Positions 38,101-48,361 of a DNA stretch of 64,000 bases are shown here, piece after piece. Made by a program: the position numbers and the translations under genes. Below the pieces are notes generated by a model that was not told where the DNA came from, searched no databases, and was given only the letters and a program-made list of their open reading frames with translations. Position 1 is the stretch's first letter; the number at the start of each line of letters is the position of its first letter. Origin of the DNA: Variibacter gotjawalensis (GTDB lineage Bacteria; Pseudomonadota; Alphaproteobacteria; Rhizobiales; Xanthobacteraceae); contig NZ_AP014946.1 of the NCBI RefSeq assembly GCF_002355335.1, positions 1,503,501 through 1,567,500 on the forward strand. The letters run 5' to 3'.

Positions 38101-39060
38101 TTAGATCGCGAGCGCGCGGCCGATTGCGAGGAACTTCTCGCGGCGCTGCTGGCGCACGGCTTTGTGATCCATGCCGGCAAATCCCGCGAACGCGGTCGCG
38201 ATCGCCTTGCCGGCGAATTGCATCGTCGCCTGCTTGTCGCGATGCGCGCCGCCGAGCGGCTCCGGGATCAGCGTATCGATGACGCCGAAGCGCAGGAGAT
38301 CCTGCGCCGTGATCTTCATGTTGGTCGCGGCTTCCTGCGCCTTCGCGGTGTCGCGCCACAGGATCGAGGCGGCACCTTCCGGCGAGATCACGCTGTAGAT
38401 TGCATGCTCGAGCATCAGCACGCGGTTTGCCGTCGCGATTGCAATCGCGCCGCCCGAACCGCCTTCGCCGATCACCATCGCGACATTCGGAACGCCGAGC
38501 GCAAGACACGCGTCGGTCGAGCGCGCAATGGCTTCAGCCTGACCGCGCTCTTCGGCGCCGATGCCCGGATAGGCACCGGGCGTATCGACCAGCGCGAGCA
38601 CCGGAATCGAGAAGCGGTCCGCCATCTCCATCAGCCGCGCGGCTTTGCGATAGCCTTCGGGGCGCGCCATGCCGAAATTGTGCTTGAGACGCGCGTCGGT
38701 GGTGGAGCCCTTCTCGTGACCGATAACGCAGACGCTCTCGCCCTGAAAGCGGCCGAAGCCGCCGACGATGGCGGCGTCATCGCCGAATTTGCGGTCGCCC
38801 GCGACCGGCGTGAAGTCGGTGATCAGCGCGTTGACGTAATCGAGGCAGTGCGGGCGCTCCGGATGCCGGGCGACTTGTGTCTTCTGCCACGGCGTCAGCG
38901 CCTGATAGAGTTCACGCAGCGTCTGGCTCGACTTCGTTTCGAGACGCGAAATCTCGTCCGCGAGCCCGAGCGATTGATCGCCCGTATGCATCACGCGCAA
39001 TTCGTCGGCTTTGGCTTCCAGTTCGGCGACCGGTTTTTCGAAATCGAGATAGCTGCGCAT
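38101..39060 (-). CDS. accA: Acetyl-CoA carboxylase carboxyltransferase, alpha subunit
   Basis: Transfers carboxyl from biotin to acetyl-CoA in the first step of fatty-acid synthesis, together with AccD; 319 residues, the usual length. An N-terminal helical region (about 1-60, [15 protein letters not shown]) is followed by [11 protein letters not shown], then [17 protein letters not shown] near 105, [17 protein letters not shown] near 148 and [11 protein letters not shown] near 198-208, all AccA hallmarks. Cytoplasmic. The single gene here is divergent from hslV. Confidence 0.97.
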   Translation of the reverse strand: MRSYLDFEKPVAELEAKADELRVMHTGDQSLGLADEISRLETKSSQTLRELYQALTPWQKTQVARHPERPHCLDYVNALITDFTPVAGDRKFGDDAAIVGGFGRFQGESVCVIGHEKGSTTDARLKHNFGMARPEGYRKAARLMEMADRFSIPVLALVDTPGAYPGIGAEERGQAEAIARSTDACLALGVPNVAMVIGEGGSGGAIAIATANRVLMLEHAIYSVISPEGAASILWRDTAKAQEAATNMKITAQDLLRFGVIDTLIPEPLGGAHRDKQATMQFAGKAIATAFAGFAGMDHKAVRQQRREKFLAIGRALAI

Positions 39061-39208
39061 GAAGCCTTAGGTATACAGACTGATGTGAGGAATAGGGCTG
39101 GCGGACGTCGCGAATGCGGCTTTGTGGCCCTCCGGACCCTGCGAAGTCAAGCAATTGCGCCCGAAGCATCAAGTGCATAAATCGGGGCACACACCACGGA
39201 AGGCACGT

Positions 39209-39763
39209 ATGCAGGGAACACAACCTGAGCTTTGGCATGGAACCACGATTCTAACGGTCCGCAAGGGCGGAACCGTGGCAATCGGCGGTGACGGCCAAGT
39301 CTCGCTCGGACAGACGATCATAAAGGGCAATGCGCGCAAGGTTCGCCGCCTCGGCAAGGGCGACGTCATCGGCGGCTTCGCGGGCGCGACGGCTGATGCC
39401 TTCACACTGTTCGAGCGCTTGGAGAGCAAGCTCGAGCAGTATCCTGGGCAACTGATGCGCGCCGCCGTCGAACTCGCGAAGGATTGGCGGACCGACCGCT
39501 ATCTGCGCCGGCTCGAAGCGATGATGATCGTCGCCGACGCGAATGTTTCGCTGGTGCTGACCGGCACCGGCGACGTGCTCGAGCCGGAGAACGGCGTGAT
39601 GGGCATCGGCTCCGGCGGCAACTATGCATTGTCGGCCGCGCGCGCATTGACCGACAGCGATCACTCGGCGGAGGAGATCGTGCGCCGCGCGATGAGCATC
39701 GCGGCCGATATCTGTGTCTACACGAACCGCAACGTCACGCTCGAGACATTGGCGACCGAATGA
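39209..39763 (+). CDS. hslV: ATP-dependent protease peptidase subunit HslV
   Basis: Proteasome-like threonine protease that works with HslU; 184 residues from ATG 39209, which has GGAAGG upstream (the in-frame start at 39122 adds an unlikely leader). After a short propeptide the catalytic Thr is in [27 protein letters not shown] and [21 protein letters not shown] follow as in the family. [14 protein letters not shown] is near the C-terminus. Its TGA overlaps the ATG of the DUF2585 gene, and hslU follows that, so the three form one operon. Confidence 0.96.
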   Translation: MQGTQPELWHGTTILTVRKGGTVAIGGDGQVSLGQTIIKGNARKVRRLGKGDVIGGFAGATADAFTLFERLESKLEQYPGQLMRAAVELAKDWRTDRYLRRLEAMMIVADANVSLVLTGTGDVLEPENGVMGIGSGGNYALSAARALTDSDHSAEEIVRRAMSIAADICVYTNRNVTLETLATE

Positions 39764-40359
39764 CCGACGCGGCCCTCGATCGCGGACCGGTTCAGCGGCT
39801 GACGCCCGGCGTCGCCGTGGCGATTGTGCTGGCGCTGCTTGCCGCGCAGGCCGCGATCCTGTTCGCCATGGGGCGCACGCCGATCTGCACCTGCGGTTAC
39901 GTGAAGCTTTGGCACGGCGTTGCCAACAGCTCGGAGAATTCGCAGCACATCGCCGACTGGTATACGTTCTCGCATGTTCTGCACGGCGTGCTCTTTTACG
40001 CAGGACTCACTTGGTTAGTCCCGCGCTCCAGCGTCGCGTTGCGGCTCGTGCTGGCGGTTGTCATCGAAGGCGCGTGGGAGATCGTCGAAAACACCGACAT
40101 GATCATCAACCGCTATCGCGCCGGCACGATCTCGCTCGACTACTACGGCGATAGCATCCTCAATTCGGTCAGCGACAACGTCGCGATGATCCTCGGCTTC
40201 TTCGCCGCCGCGTGGCTGCCGGTGTGGGGATCGGTCGCGATGCTGATTGGCTTCGAAGTGTTGATGCTCTACGCAATCCGCGACAACCTCGCTCTCAACA
40301 TCATCATGCTGCTGTATCCGCTCGACGCCATACGCCAATGGCAATCGGCCGGCGGATAA
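39760..40359 (+). CDS. DUF2585 (UPF0314) integral membrane protein
   Basis: 199 residues starting at ATG 39760, which overlaps the hslV stop by ATGA. About four or five hydrophobic helices. Landmarks are [16 protein letters not shown] near 39-54 (adjacent cysteines and His), [20 protein letters not shown] near 62-81, and [15 protein letters not shown] near 111-125. This pattern matches the alphaproteobacterial DUF2585/UPF0314 family. Position inside hslVU suggests a membrane-linked role related to stress or proteolysis, but that is inference. Confidence 0.86.
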   Translation: MTDAALDRGPVQRLTPGVAVAIVLALLAAQAAILFAMGRTPICTCGYVKLWHGVANSSENSQHIADWYTFSHVLHGVLFYAGLTWLVPRSSVALRLVLAVVIEGAWEIVENTDMIINRYRAGTISLDYYGDSILNSVSDNVAMILGFFAAAWLPVWGSVAMLIGFEVLMLYAIRDNLALNIIMLLYPLDAIRQWQSAGG

Positions 40360-40391
40360 CTAAGTAAAACGCTCTCATTTTTGGATAGCTT

Positions 40392-41699
40392 ATGACCGAT
40401 TTCTCTCCGCGCGAGATCGTTTCCGAACTCGACCGCTTCATCATCGGACAAGCCGACGCGAAGCGCGCCGTCGCGATTGCGCTGCGCAATCGTTGGCGCC
40501 GTCTGCAGCTCGACGACAAGATGCGCGAAGAGGTTCTGCCGAAGAATATCTTGATGATCGGGCCGACCGGCGTCGGCAAGACCGAAATTTCGCGCCGCCT
40601 CGCAAAGCTCGCGGCTGCGCCGTTCCTCAAGATCGAGGCGACGAAATTCACCGAGGTCGGCTATGTCGGTCGCGACGTCGAGCAGATCGTGCGCGATCTC
40701 GTCGAGATTTCGATCGGCATGACACGCGACAAGCGGCGCAAGGATGTGCGCACACGCGCGCATCAAGCGGCTGAAGAACGCGTGCTCAACGCGCTCGTCG
40801 GCGAGAATGCCAGCGCGGCGACGCGTGACTCGTTCCGGCGCAAATTGCGCGCCAATGAACTCGACGACAAGGAAATCGAGATAGAGCTTCAGTCTTCGGG
40901 CGGCGGCATGCCGATGTTCGAGATCCCCGGCATGCCGGGTGCGCAAATGGGCGCGATGTCGATCGGCGATATCTTCGGCAAGCTCGGCGGCGGACGCACG
41001 AAGCAAGTGCGCACGACCGTGAAAGATTCGTACGAGCAGCTCATCAACGAAGAGTCCGACAAGATGCTCGACACCGAGCAGCTAACTTCGGAGGCGATTC
41101 ACATCGTCGAGAACAACGGCATCGTCTTCCTCGACGAGATCGACAAGATCTGCGCGCGCGATGGCCGCGCGGGTGGCGACGTGTCGCGCGAGGGCGTGCA
41201 GCGCGATCTTCTGCCGTTGATCGAGGGCACGACGGTTTCGACCAAGCACGGGCCGGTCAAGACCGATCATATCCTCTTCATCGCATCGGGCGCGTTCCAC
41301 GTCGCCAAGCCCGCCGATCTTCTGCCGGAACTGCAGGGCCGTCTACCGATCCGCGTTGAGCTCAAACCGCTGACCCGCAACGACTTCCGCCGCATCCTGA
41401 CCGAGACGGAAGCCTCGCTGATCAAGCAGACGGTGGCGCTGCTCGCGACTGAGGGCGTGACGCTCAGCTTCACGGACGATGCGATCGACGCGATTGCGGA
41501 TATCGCTGTCGAGGTGAACAGCTCGGTCGAGAATATCGGCGCGCGCCGCCTGCAGACCGTGATGGAGCGCGTGCTCGACGAGATTTCGTTCTCGGCGAGC
41601 GACCGCTCCGGCGAGACCGTGACGATCGACGGCAACTATGTGCGTCAACACGTCGGCGATCTCGCCAAGAACGCGGACTTGAGCCGCTTCATCCTGTAA
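40392..41699 (+). CDS. hslU: ATP-dependent protease ATPase subunit HslU
   Basis: AAA+ unfoldase that feeds substrates to HslV; 435 residues. It starts [31 protein letters not shown], has Walker A GPTGVGKT at 57-64, [15 protein letters not shown] near 79-93 (pore loop), an intermediate domain of about 110-230, and Walker [11 protein letters not shown] near 240. The C-terminus ends in DLSRFIL, typical for docking into HslV. Third gene of the hslV operon. Its 3' end overlaps the convergent tail-like pseudogene by 11 bases. Confidence 0.97.
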   Translation: MTDFSPREIVSELDRFIIGQADAKRAVAIALRNRWRRLQLDDKMREEVLPKNILMIGPTGVGKTEISRRLAKLAAAPFLKIEATKFTEVGYVGRDVEQIVRDLVEISIGMTRDKRRKDVRTRAHQAAEERVLNALVGENASAATRDSFRRKLRANELDDKEIEIELQSSGGGMPMFEIPGMPGAQMGAMSIGDIFGKLGGGRTKQVRTTVKDSYEQLINEESDKMLDTEQLTSEAIHIVENNGIVFLDEIDKICARDGRAGGDVSREGVQRDLLPLIEGTTVSTKHGPVKTDHILFIASGAFHVAKPADLLPELQGRLPIRVELKPLTRNDFRRILTETEASLIKQTVALLATEGVTLSFTDDAIDAIADIAVEVNSSVENIGARRLQTVMERVLDEISFSASDRSGETVTIDGNYVRQHVGDLAKNADLSRFIL

Positions 41700-42771
41700 C
41701 GCGCGATGAGAGCGCGTGCAGTTCCGCGCGCGTTTCCCGCAAGGCTGCCCACAGCACGGCGATCAGTTGATCCGGCCGGGTCCACTGCCGGCTGGTGGGA
41801 TCATTCTTATCGTCAAGGCCCCATGCGCCGAAGTCGAGGTGCTGCGCGTCCATCGCGGCTTTGATCTCCTGCGCGATGAAGCCGGCGTGAATGCGCGTCC
41901 CCGGAATTTCCGCAACCGTGCCGTCGTCGTTCTGAACGTTGCCGCCGACTTTCCAGCGAAACAGTACAGGCTCAATGGTGTCGACCAATCCGCTCGCAGA
42001 GCTGAGCGGCCCGACGAGATCCTTGTCGCGCGCGTCTGACGTTTGGATCGTGCCGTTTGCCGCATAGATGGCCGACCACCGCCGCGTGGAATTGCCGAGC
42101 GTGTACGAGTTATCGACGTAAGGCGCGGTCACGCCGCCGAGGCTGATATAAGCCGCGCCATCGATGATCAGACCCTCGCGCCATGTCGAGCCGTCGGGCG
42201 AAACTTTGAAGTGGAGCTTGTCGTCGCCAGTTGCGCCGACTTCTGCACGGCCAGACCATCCGGTCTGAAACAGGAAGCTCACCGTGTCGCCGGTGGTCGC
42301 CTTGTTGAGTTTGATCTGATGCCCTTTGCCCGCGTTGTTAAACAGCGATGCGTCCGACTGCACCGCGAGCCGGTTCGTTGCGTCTGCCGTCGCGTTGATG
42401 CCGAACATCGGAATGTTCTGCGTCTGCTGCGTGCTGCTCGGGCTTCACGAACTGCCGTTGAACACGAGCAACTGCGCTTCGTCCGCGACCCACAGAGCCC
42501 AGCCGACTTTCGGCTTGAAATACGACCAGCCGCCGCTCTGCCACGCGGCGATGTCGCCGGCGTGCCCGGCCCAGGCTCCGGTGGGCGCAGTTGCAACGAG
42601 ATAGCGCGCGCCGCTCGCCGGCAGATCGGGCGGGGCCTTCAGGTCACGATCGAGGACCGAGAGCTGGACGAGCGCGTCGAGCATCGCCAATGCTTCGTTG
42701 TGGGTGATGTGTTTCTGCGCCTGCGCGGCCATCAGCAGCGGGAATTCGAGCCTTTCGGTAATCTCTGACAT
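41689..42771 (-). pseudogene. Phage-tail-like protein (DUF2793 plus endosialidase chaperone) with in-frame stop
   Basis: From ATG 42771 (GGAGATT ribosome site) the frame runs 108 codons, stops at TGA 42445-42447, and continues in the same frame to 41689. The N-terminal part is DUF2793 (RLEFPLLMAAQAQKHITHNEA, then WVADEAQLLVFNGSS). The C-terminal part ends with a Peptidase_S74 intramolecular chaperone domain (TSDARDKDLVGPL, GFIAQEIKAAM). The stop sits where DUF2793 proteins usually carry Trp (TGG), so a single G-to-A change explains it. Without readthrough only the DUF2793 fragment is made. No other phage gene is near. Confidence 0.78.
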
Positions 42772-42979
42772 GACAATCTCCAAGGAAATAAATCCTTGTA
42801 GCGTTTCGGCGATCAAGTGTCAAAGAATAAAATCTTATGGGTGTGCGCTTTGGTCGCACCCTTAAACCGCTGGTATTCCATGGAAAAACGGCTTGGTCGC
42901 CAGCAGCCATGCGCCACTCGCGTGGGTTGCAAGGAATAAACGGGTTAGCATTTCGGCGGCTAACCTGGGGAGGCTGCCA

Positions 42980-44386
42980 ATGACAGACGTGACCGCGAAC
43001 GGCCAGACGAAGGTCGAACCAAGTCTTCATCGCGTGATGGGGCCTTGGCTCCTGCTGCTTTTCATCGTCGGCGATATTTTGGGCACCGGCATCTATGCGT
43101 TGACCGGCCAGGTCGCGAAACAAGTCGGCGGCGTCGTTTGGTTGCCGTTCCTGGTAGCTTTCATCGTCGCGGTCATCACTGCCTTCAGCTATCTCGAACT
43201 CGTCACGAAATATCCGAAGGCCGCCGGCGCTGCGCTCTACACGCACAAAGCGTTCGGCATTCACTTCGTGACCTTCATCGTCGCCTTCGCGGTGATGTGC
43301 TCTGGCATCACGTCGTCGTCGACCGCCTCGCGCGCTTTCGCCGCGAACATGTCGCACGCCTTCGGCTTCAACTTCTCGACGACCGGCATCACGATCGTCG
43401 GCCTCGCGTTCATGGCGATTGTCGCGGCGGTCAACTTTCGCGGCGTCGGCGAGAGCGTGAAGGCAAACGTGCTGCTCACCTGCGTCGAACTCACCGGCCT
43501 GTTGATCGTCATCTTCGTCGGCCTGTGGGCGATCAGCGCCGGGCAGGGCGATGTCTCGCGCATCACGCAGTTCAACACGGTGGACGGCAGCTTCATCTGG
43601 CCCGTCATAGCGGCGACGACGCTAGCCTTCTTCGCGATGGTGGGCTTCGAAGATTCCGTGAATATGGCGGAGGAAACAGAAAATCCGACAAAGATCTTCC
43701 CGAAGATCTTGCTCGCGGGCCTCGTGATCACCGGTGTGATCTACGTGCTCGTTTCGATCTCGGCGATCACGCTGGTGCCGCCGGAGCAACTCGGCGAAGG
43801 CGAAACGCCGTTGCTCAAAGTCGTATCGGCAGGTGCGCCGAACTTCCCGCTCTGGATATTCGGCTTCATCACGATGTTCGCGGTGGCGAATTCCGCGCTC
43901 ATCAACATGCTGATGGCGAGCCGCCTCGTATACGGCATGAGCCGCGAAAACGTGCTGCCGGCGGTGCTCGGCAAAGTGCACGCGACGCGCCGCACGCCTT
44001 ACATCGCGATCGCCTTCACGACGCTGCTTGCTTTCGGCCTCATCACCTTTGTGGGCGGCGTGCCGCAGCTCGGCGGAACGACCGCGCTGCTACTGCTCTG
44101 CGTCTTCACGGTGGTGAATGTCTGCGTGCTGATCTTGCGCAAGGACAAAGTCGAGCACAGTCACTTCAGGACGCCGACGCCGCTCGCGATCCTCGGCGCG
44201 CTTTCTTGTGCGTTCCTGGTCGGCCCATGGACCGGCCGCAATCCGGAGCAATACACCATCGCGGGCGTGTTGCTCGCGATCGGCATCGGGCTTTGGGTCG
44301 TCACAGTGCTCGTCAACCGCGCGACCGGCGTGAAGCCGTCCGATCCGACGATGGAAGACATCGGCGGCACCGGCCCCGTCAACTAA
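42980..44386 (+). CDS. Amino acid permease (APC superfamily)
   Basis: 468 residues from ATG 42980, preceded by GGGGAGG; an upstream in-frame start at 42893 lacks a good site. Twelve hydrophobic segments. The first helix carries GDILGTGIYALTGQVA, the unwound substrate-binding region of APC transporters. GFEDSVNMAEETENPTKIFPK near 220 is the conserved cytoplasmic loop after helix 6. Substrate unknown; it resembles the cationic/neutral amino-acid branch (YhdG-like). A plus-strand terminator follows closely. Confidence 0.92.
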   Translation: MTDVTANGQTKVEPSLHRVMGPWLLLLFIVGDILGTGIYALTGQVAKQVGGVVWLPFLVAFIVAVITAFSYLELVTKYPKAAGAALYTHKAFGIHFVTFIVAFAVMCSGITSSSTASRAFAANMSHAFGFNFSTTGITIVGLAFMAIVAAVNFRGVGESVKANVLLTCVELTGLLIVIFVGLWAISAGQGDVSRITQFNTVDGSFIWPVIAATTLAFFAMVGFEDSVNMAEETENPTKIFPKILLAGLVITGVIYVLVSISAITLVPPEQLGEGETPLLKVVSAGAPNFPLWIFGFITMFAVANSALINMLMASRLVYGMSRENVLPAVLGKVHATRRTPYIAIAFTTLLAFGLITFVGGVPQLGGTTALLLLCVFTVVNVCVLILRKDKVEHSHFRTPTPLAILGALSCAFLVGPWTGRNPEQYTIAGVLLAIGIGLWVVTVLVNRATGVKPSDPTMEDIGGTGPVN

Positions 44387-44406
44387 GTCACGGTCCTGCA
44401 ACGGAA

Positions 44407-44436
44407 AACGGCGGCCCGCGTGGCCGCCGTTTTTTA
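44407..44436 (+). terminator. Rho-independent terminator of the amino-acid permease
   Basis: Perfect 10-bp stem AACGGCGGCC (44407-44416) / GGCCGCCGTT (44422-44431) with a 5-base loop, followed by TTTTT. It lies 21 bases after the permease stop. Confidence 0.9.
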
Positions 44437-44513
44437 TGCGTCGAATTGTCGGATTGCTGCCAGCCCATGCGTCCTTGATCCATAGACTTCAGAAATAACC
44501 AAGGAGAGTGCTG

Positions 44514-44870
44514 ATGCCATATGTCGACGGCTTTATCGTCGCGGTGCCGAAGGATCGCGTTGAGGATTACAAGGTTTTGGCAGGCAAGGCTGCTGATGTC
44601 TGGATGGAACACGGCGCGTTGTCGTTCATCGAGAATATCGCCGACGATGTGCCGGTCGGCGAACTGACGTCCTTCCCGCGCGCCGTACATTTGAAAGATG
44701 ACGAGGTCGTCGTCTTCTCGTGGATCACTTACGAATCCCGCGAGGCGCGCGACGCGATCAATGCCAAGGTCATGGCCGATCCCCGGCTTAAAATGGATGA
44801 TCCGACGAACATGCCATTCGATGGCAAGCGCATGATCTACGGCGGCTTCAAGCCGATCGTCGAACGCTAG
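44514..44870 (+). CDS. DUF1428 family protein
   Basis: 118 residues from ATG 44514, six bases after AAGGAGA; a GTG at 44508 is a less likely start. MPYVDGFIVAVPKDRVEDYKVLAGKAADVWMEHGAL followed by FPRAVHLKDDEVVVFSWITYESREARDAIN fits the ferredoxin-like (dimeric alpha-beta barrel) DUF1428 domain. C-terminus NMPFDGKRMIYGGF is typical. Cytoplasmic. Function not established; relatives may bind small molecules. Monocistronic. Confidence 0.88.
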   Translation: MPYVDGFIVAVPKDRVEDYKVLAGKAADVWMEHGALSFIENIADDVPVGELTSFPRAVHLKDDEVVVFSWITYESREARDAINAKVMADPRLKMDDPTNMPFDGKRMIYGGFKPIVER

Positions 44871-44892
44871 CGCGAACGCGGCGGCGCCTATC

Positions 44893-44925
44893 GAGCCTGC
44901 GCTTTGATAAACAAAGCGTAGGCTC
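44893..44925 (+). terminator. Hairpin after DUF1428, probable terminator
   Basis: A 14-bp stem (GAGCCTGCGCTTTG / CAAAGCGTAGGCTC, one G-U pair) with loop ATAAA, followed by TCGTTTAT. The stem is strong but the U-run weak. Confidence 0.55.
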
Positions 44926-45021
44926 TCGTTTATGAATGGTCGCATTTTCTTGACGCGAACCGGTGACCACTTCACTTGAAAATGCTCTAGTGCGCCGCCT
45001 CTCACATTTTGGACTGACGCC

Positions 45022-45825
45022 GTGACGAAAAAAGCCGAAGGACGCATCCGGGTTGGTATCGGTGGCTGGACCTTCGAGCCGTGGCGCGGCACGTTTTTCC
45101 CCGACAAGCTGTCGCAGAAGCGCGAGCTCGAATATGCGAGCAGCAAGCTGACGTCGATCGAGGTCAACGGCACGTACTACGGCTCGATGAAGCCTGCGAC
45201 CTTTGCCAAATGGCACGAAGAAACGCCGGATGATTTCGTCTTCGCGCTCAAGGGCCCGCGTTTTGCGACTAATCGGAAAATTCTTGCTGAAGCTGGTGAC
45301 TCGGTCGAGCGCTTTTTCAAGAGCGGCGTTCTCGAACTCAAGGACAAACTCGGCCCGATCAACTGGCAGCTGATGGGGACGAAGAAATTCGATCCCGAAG
45401 ATTTTGCGAAGTTTCTTGCGTTGCTGCCGAGGACGGTGGAAGGGCGCGCGATCCAGCATGCGGTCGAAGTGCGTCACGAGAGTTTTGCCGATGCCGAAGT
45501 GATCGCCGCTGCGCGCGAACAGGGCATTGCGATCATCACGGCGGGCGACTCCGAATATGTCGAAATCGCCGATACGTCCGCGCCGTTCGTCTACGCGCGT
45601 ATCCAGGGGACGAGCGAAGACGAGAAGCTCGGCTACAGCAAGAAAGCGCTGGACACGTGGGCGGAGCGCGCGAAGACCTGGGCGTCGGGAAGCGTTCCGT
45701 CGGACATGAAATCGGTCGGCAAAGCCGATGCGAAGAAGCCGCGCGACGTGTTCCTGTATGTCATTTCGGGACACAAGGAGCGCAACCCGCAAGCCGCGAT
45801 GGCATTGCTCGAGCGGTTAGGCTGA
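45022..45825 (+). CDS. DUF72 domain-containing protein
   Basis: 267 residues from GTG 45022. TIM-barrel-like DUF72 protein (YecE group): GIGGWTFEPWRGTFFP near 12-27, LTSIEVNGTYYG near 43-54, FVFALKGPRFATNRK near 72-86, and VEVRHESFAD near 148. These are the usual conserved segments. The reaction is unknown; a nucleic-acid or phosphate-processing role has been suggested for the family but is unproven. No operon partner. A half-palindrome follows at 45843. Confidence 0.9.
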   Translation: MTKKAEGRIRVGIGGWTFEPWRGTFFPDKLSQKRELEYASSKLTSIEVNGTYYGSMKPATFAKWHEETPDDFVFALKGPRFATNRKILAEAGDSVERFFKSGVLELKDKLGPINWQLMGTKKFDPEDFAKFLALLPRTVEGRAIQHAVEVRHESFADAEVIAAAREQGIAIITAGDSEYVEIADTSAPFVYARIQGTSEDEKLGYSKKALDTWAERAKTWASGSVPSDMKSVGKADAKKPRDVFLYVISGHKERNPQAAMALLERLG

Positions 45826-45842
45826 AGCTCAGACCAAAACGT

Positions 45843-45873
45843 CGTCATGGCCCGCATGAAGCGGGCCATGACG
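45843..45873. repeat. GTCATGGCCCGC hairpin, half-unit of the palindromic repeat
   Basis: A single hairpin, CGTCATGGCCCGC / GCGGGCCATGACG with a short ATGAA loop. It matches one arm of the repeats at 16624 and 31031. It lies between the DUF72 gene and the ABC exporter pair. Confidence 0.65.
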
Positions 45874-45970
45874 GTGACGTTAACGCGCTAGTTACTCTAA
45901 CTACCGCGCGTGGCTTCACGGCTCCGAAACTCTTGTCATCTATAAGGCTACCCATCAGGGAAGCCGCCAC

Positions 45971-46741
45971 ATGCTCAATCCGAAGCAAGCTCACGCTCTC
46001 GAAATTCGCGGGCTGTACAAAACTTTCGATCGCCCCGCGGTTGCGGGCCTCGATCTCACGGTCAATCGCGGCGAATTCTACGCATTGCTCGGCCCGAACG
46101 GCGCCGGCAAAACGACGACGCTGCGCATGGTTGCCGGATTGCTGCAGCCGGACGCCGGCACGATCCACATCGCGGGCCGAGACGCTTTGCTCAACGCGGT
46201 CGAAGCGAAGCGCATCGTCGCCTGGATCTCTGACGAGCCGATGATCTACGACAAGCTCACGCCGTTCGAGTATCTCGAATTCGTCGCCGGCCTATGGGCG
46301 ATCGACGCGAAGGTCGCGCAGAAGCGCGCCACCGACTTGTTCGACTGGCTCGGCCTGGCTCCGCACGCGCACGAATATTGCGGCGGCTTTTCGAAAGGCA
46401 TGCGCCAGAAGGTGGCACTCGCCGGCGCGCTGGTGCACGAACCCGAGGTCATCATTCTGGACGAGCCGCTGACCGGCCTCGACGCAGGTTCGGCGCGGCA
46501 GGTGAAGCAAGTGCTGCGTGAGCGTGTCGATGGCGGCGCGACCGTCATCATGACAACACACATTCTCGAAGTCGCCGAGCGCATGGCCGAACGTATCGGC
46601 GTCATTGCGAAGGGGCGATTGATCGCCGAAGGCACGTTCGCACAATTGCGTGAGCAGACGCGCGGCACGACGACGCTCGAAGAGACGTTCCTGGCGCTCG
46701 TCGCCGAGGAGAACGAGACCTCCGATACGGCTGCCGCATGA
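45971..46741 (+). CDS. ABC exporter ATP-binding protein
   Basis: 256 residues. Walker A GPNGAGKT at 41-48, Q-loop region near 85, signature FSKGMRQKVALAGAL near 140, Walker B VIILDEPLTGLD near 160-171, H-loop TTHIL near 195. The KGM form of the signature and the DEP-LTGLD sequence match ABC-2-type exporter ATPases. The stop overlaps the permease start by ATGA (46738-46741), so the pair is coupled. Substrate unknown. Confidence 0.92.
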   Translation: MLNPKQAHALEIRGLYKTFDRPAVAGLDLTVNRGEFYALLGPNGAGKTTTLRMVAGLLQPDAGTIHIAGRDALLNAVEAKRIVAWISDEPMIYDKLTPFEYLEFVAGLWAIDAKVAQKRATDLFDWLGLAPHAHEYCGGFSKGMRQKVALAGALVHEPEVIILDEPLTGLDAGSARQVKQVLRERVDGGATVIMTTHILEVAERMAERIGVIAKGRLIAEGTFAQLREQTRGTTTLEETFLALVAEENETSDTAAA

Positions 46742-48273
46742 GCACGCCCGGCTCTATACCGTGGCTTGCGGCGCACGAGCTGCGGCTGTCGTGGCGCGAT
46801 TGGTATCAGCTGCTCACCGCGGGCAAGAAGTCGCGCGCGCGTAAAGTCGCGTTCATTCTTATTCTCTTCGCGATCGGCGTGCATGGATTCGCTTGGTTCA
46901 TGGTGCGCAAGTTTTCGGCTACCGACTTCGCCGTAGCGAAGGCGAATTATTTGCTGCTGACCGGCGGCTTTCTGCTCTACTTCTTCTTGATGATCTCGCA
47001 GGCGATGGAATCCGCGACCCGCATTCTCTACGCTCGCGCTGATCTCGACCTGATCCACTCGTCGCCCGCTGTGCTGCGGCGCGTGTTTGTCGTGCGTCTC
47101 GCTATCGTCGCCATCTCGATCGCCGTGATGGCGCTGCTGCTCGCTTCGCCCTTCATCAACGTGCTGACGGTTCGCGAAGGCGCGTTTTGGCTCAGTGCCT
47201 ACGGCGTCGTCATGGCGATGGGCTGCGTTGCGGCCGCTTTGGCGGTGACGCTCACCGCAATCCTCTTCAATGTCGTCGGCGCGCGTCGCACGCGGTTCGC
47301 GGCACAACTCGTGGCGGCGATCGTCGGCGCTTTCTTTATTATCGGCCTGCAGGTCGTTGCGATCTTCACTTCGGAAACGCTGTCGCATCTCTCTCTGCTG
47401 CAGACCGATTGGCTTGTCGCGATCGCGCCCGATGTCGACAGCGCATGGTGGTATCCGGCGCGCGCGGCTCTCGGCGATACCTCGCGATTGATCGCGGTGC
47501 TCGGAATAGCATTCGGCTTGATCGCGCTCGTCATTACGATCTTCTCGCATCGTTTTGTACGATATACGGCGCTAGCCGCGAATGTCGGCGAAGCGCAGAC
47601 GCGCCGTGCCAAAGTTCTGAAAGCATTCCGTTGGAGATCGCCGGCGCAGGCGTTGCGTCGCAAGGAGTGGGTGCTGCTGATGCGGGACCCCTGGCTGATA
47701 TCCCAGAGCATGATGCAGCTGCTGTATCTGCTGCCTCCGGCGCTTCTCCTTTGGCGCACCTACGGTCACGGGCGGGACTCGCTTGTCCTGCTCATGCCGG
47801 TTCTCGTTATGGCTGCAGGTCAACTTGCCGGCGGCCTCGCATGGCTCGCCATCTCGGGCGAAGACGCGCCGGAGCTGGTCGCCACCGCACCAATCTCTCC
47901 GGCTCAAGCAACGCGCGCGAAAGTCGAAGCCGTTCTCGGCGCGATTGCGATCATCTTATTGCCGTTCGTATTCGCTTTCGCGTTGGCCTCCGTTTACCTC
48001 GCGCTCGTATTGGCAATCGGCGTGCTCGTTTCCGGTGGCTCAGCGACAATGGTTCAGCTGTGGTTTCGCGCGCAGGCCCGGCGTGCGCAATTCCATCGCC
48101 GGCAAACGTCGTCGCGCATCGCGACCTTCGCGGAAGCTTTCTCATCGATCGGGTGGGCCGGGACGGCAGCGGTGCTTGCCAATGGGATGCCGCGTTCGGC
48201 GACCGTCAGCGCTCTCCTTACGATCGCTGTCTTGCTCATCGCACGCTCGCTGGCGCCGAAGCCGGAACGATGA
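46738..48273 (+). CDS. ABC exporter permease, large membrane subunit
   Basis: 511 residues, start overlapping the ATPase stop. About 10-12 hydrophobic helices. The N-terminus HELRLSWRDWYQLLTAGKK is a cytoplasmic segment. Conserved-looking LRRKEWVLLMRDPWLISQSMMQLLYLLPPALLLWR near 300-335 recalls the loop/helix region of ABC-2-type export permeases of the putative exporter family seen in alphaproteobacteria. Cargo unknown. The cobalamin riboswitch of the next operon begins about 90 bases later. Confidence 0.82.
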   Translation: MSTPGSIPWLAAHELRLSWRDWYQLLTAGKKSRARKVAFILILFAIGVHGFAWFMVRKFSATDFAVAKANYLLLTGGFLLYFFLMISQAMESATRILYARADLDLIHSSPAVLRRVFVVRLAIVAISIAVMALLLASPFINVLTVREGAFWLSAYGVVMAMGCVAAALAVTLTAILFNVVGARRTRFAAQLVAAIVGAFFIIGLQVVAIFTSETLSHLSLLQTDWLVAIAPDVDSAWWYPARAALGDTSRLIAVLGIAFGLIALVITIFSHRFVRYTALAANVGEAQTRRAKVLKAFRWRSPAQALRRKEWVLLMRDPWLISQSMMQLLYLLPPALLLWRTYGHGRDSLVLLMPVLVMAAGQLAGGLAWLAISGEDAPELVATAPISPAQATRAKVEAVLGAIAIILLPFVFAFALASVYLALVLAIGVLVSGGSATMVQLWFRAQARRAQFHRRQTSSRIATFAEAFSSIGWAGTAAVLANGMPRSATVSALLTIAVLLIARSLAPKPER

Positions 48274-48361
48274 GCGGCATATTAGACACACTCTGAGTGC
48301 GAAGCGCCGCCACACCGTCGCCATAAATTGACTCGGGCGACCCCACTACCATAACTGACGG

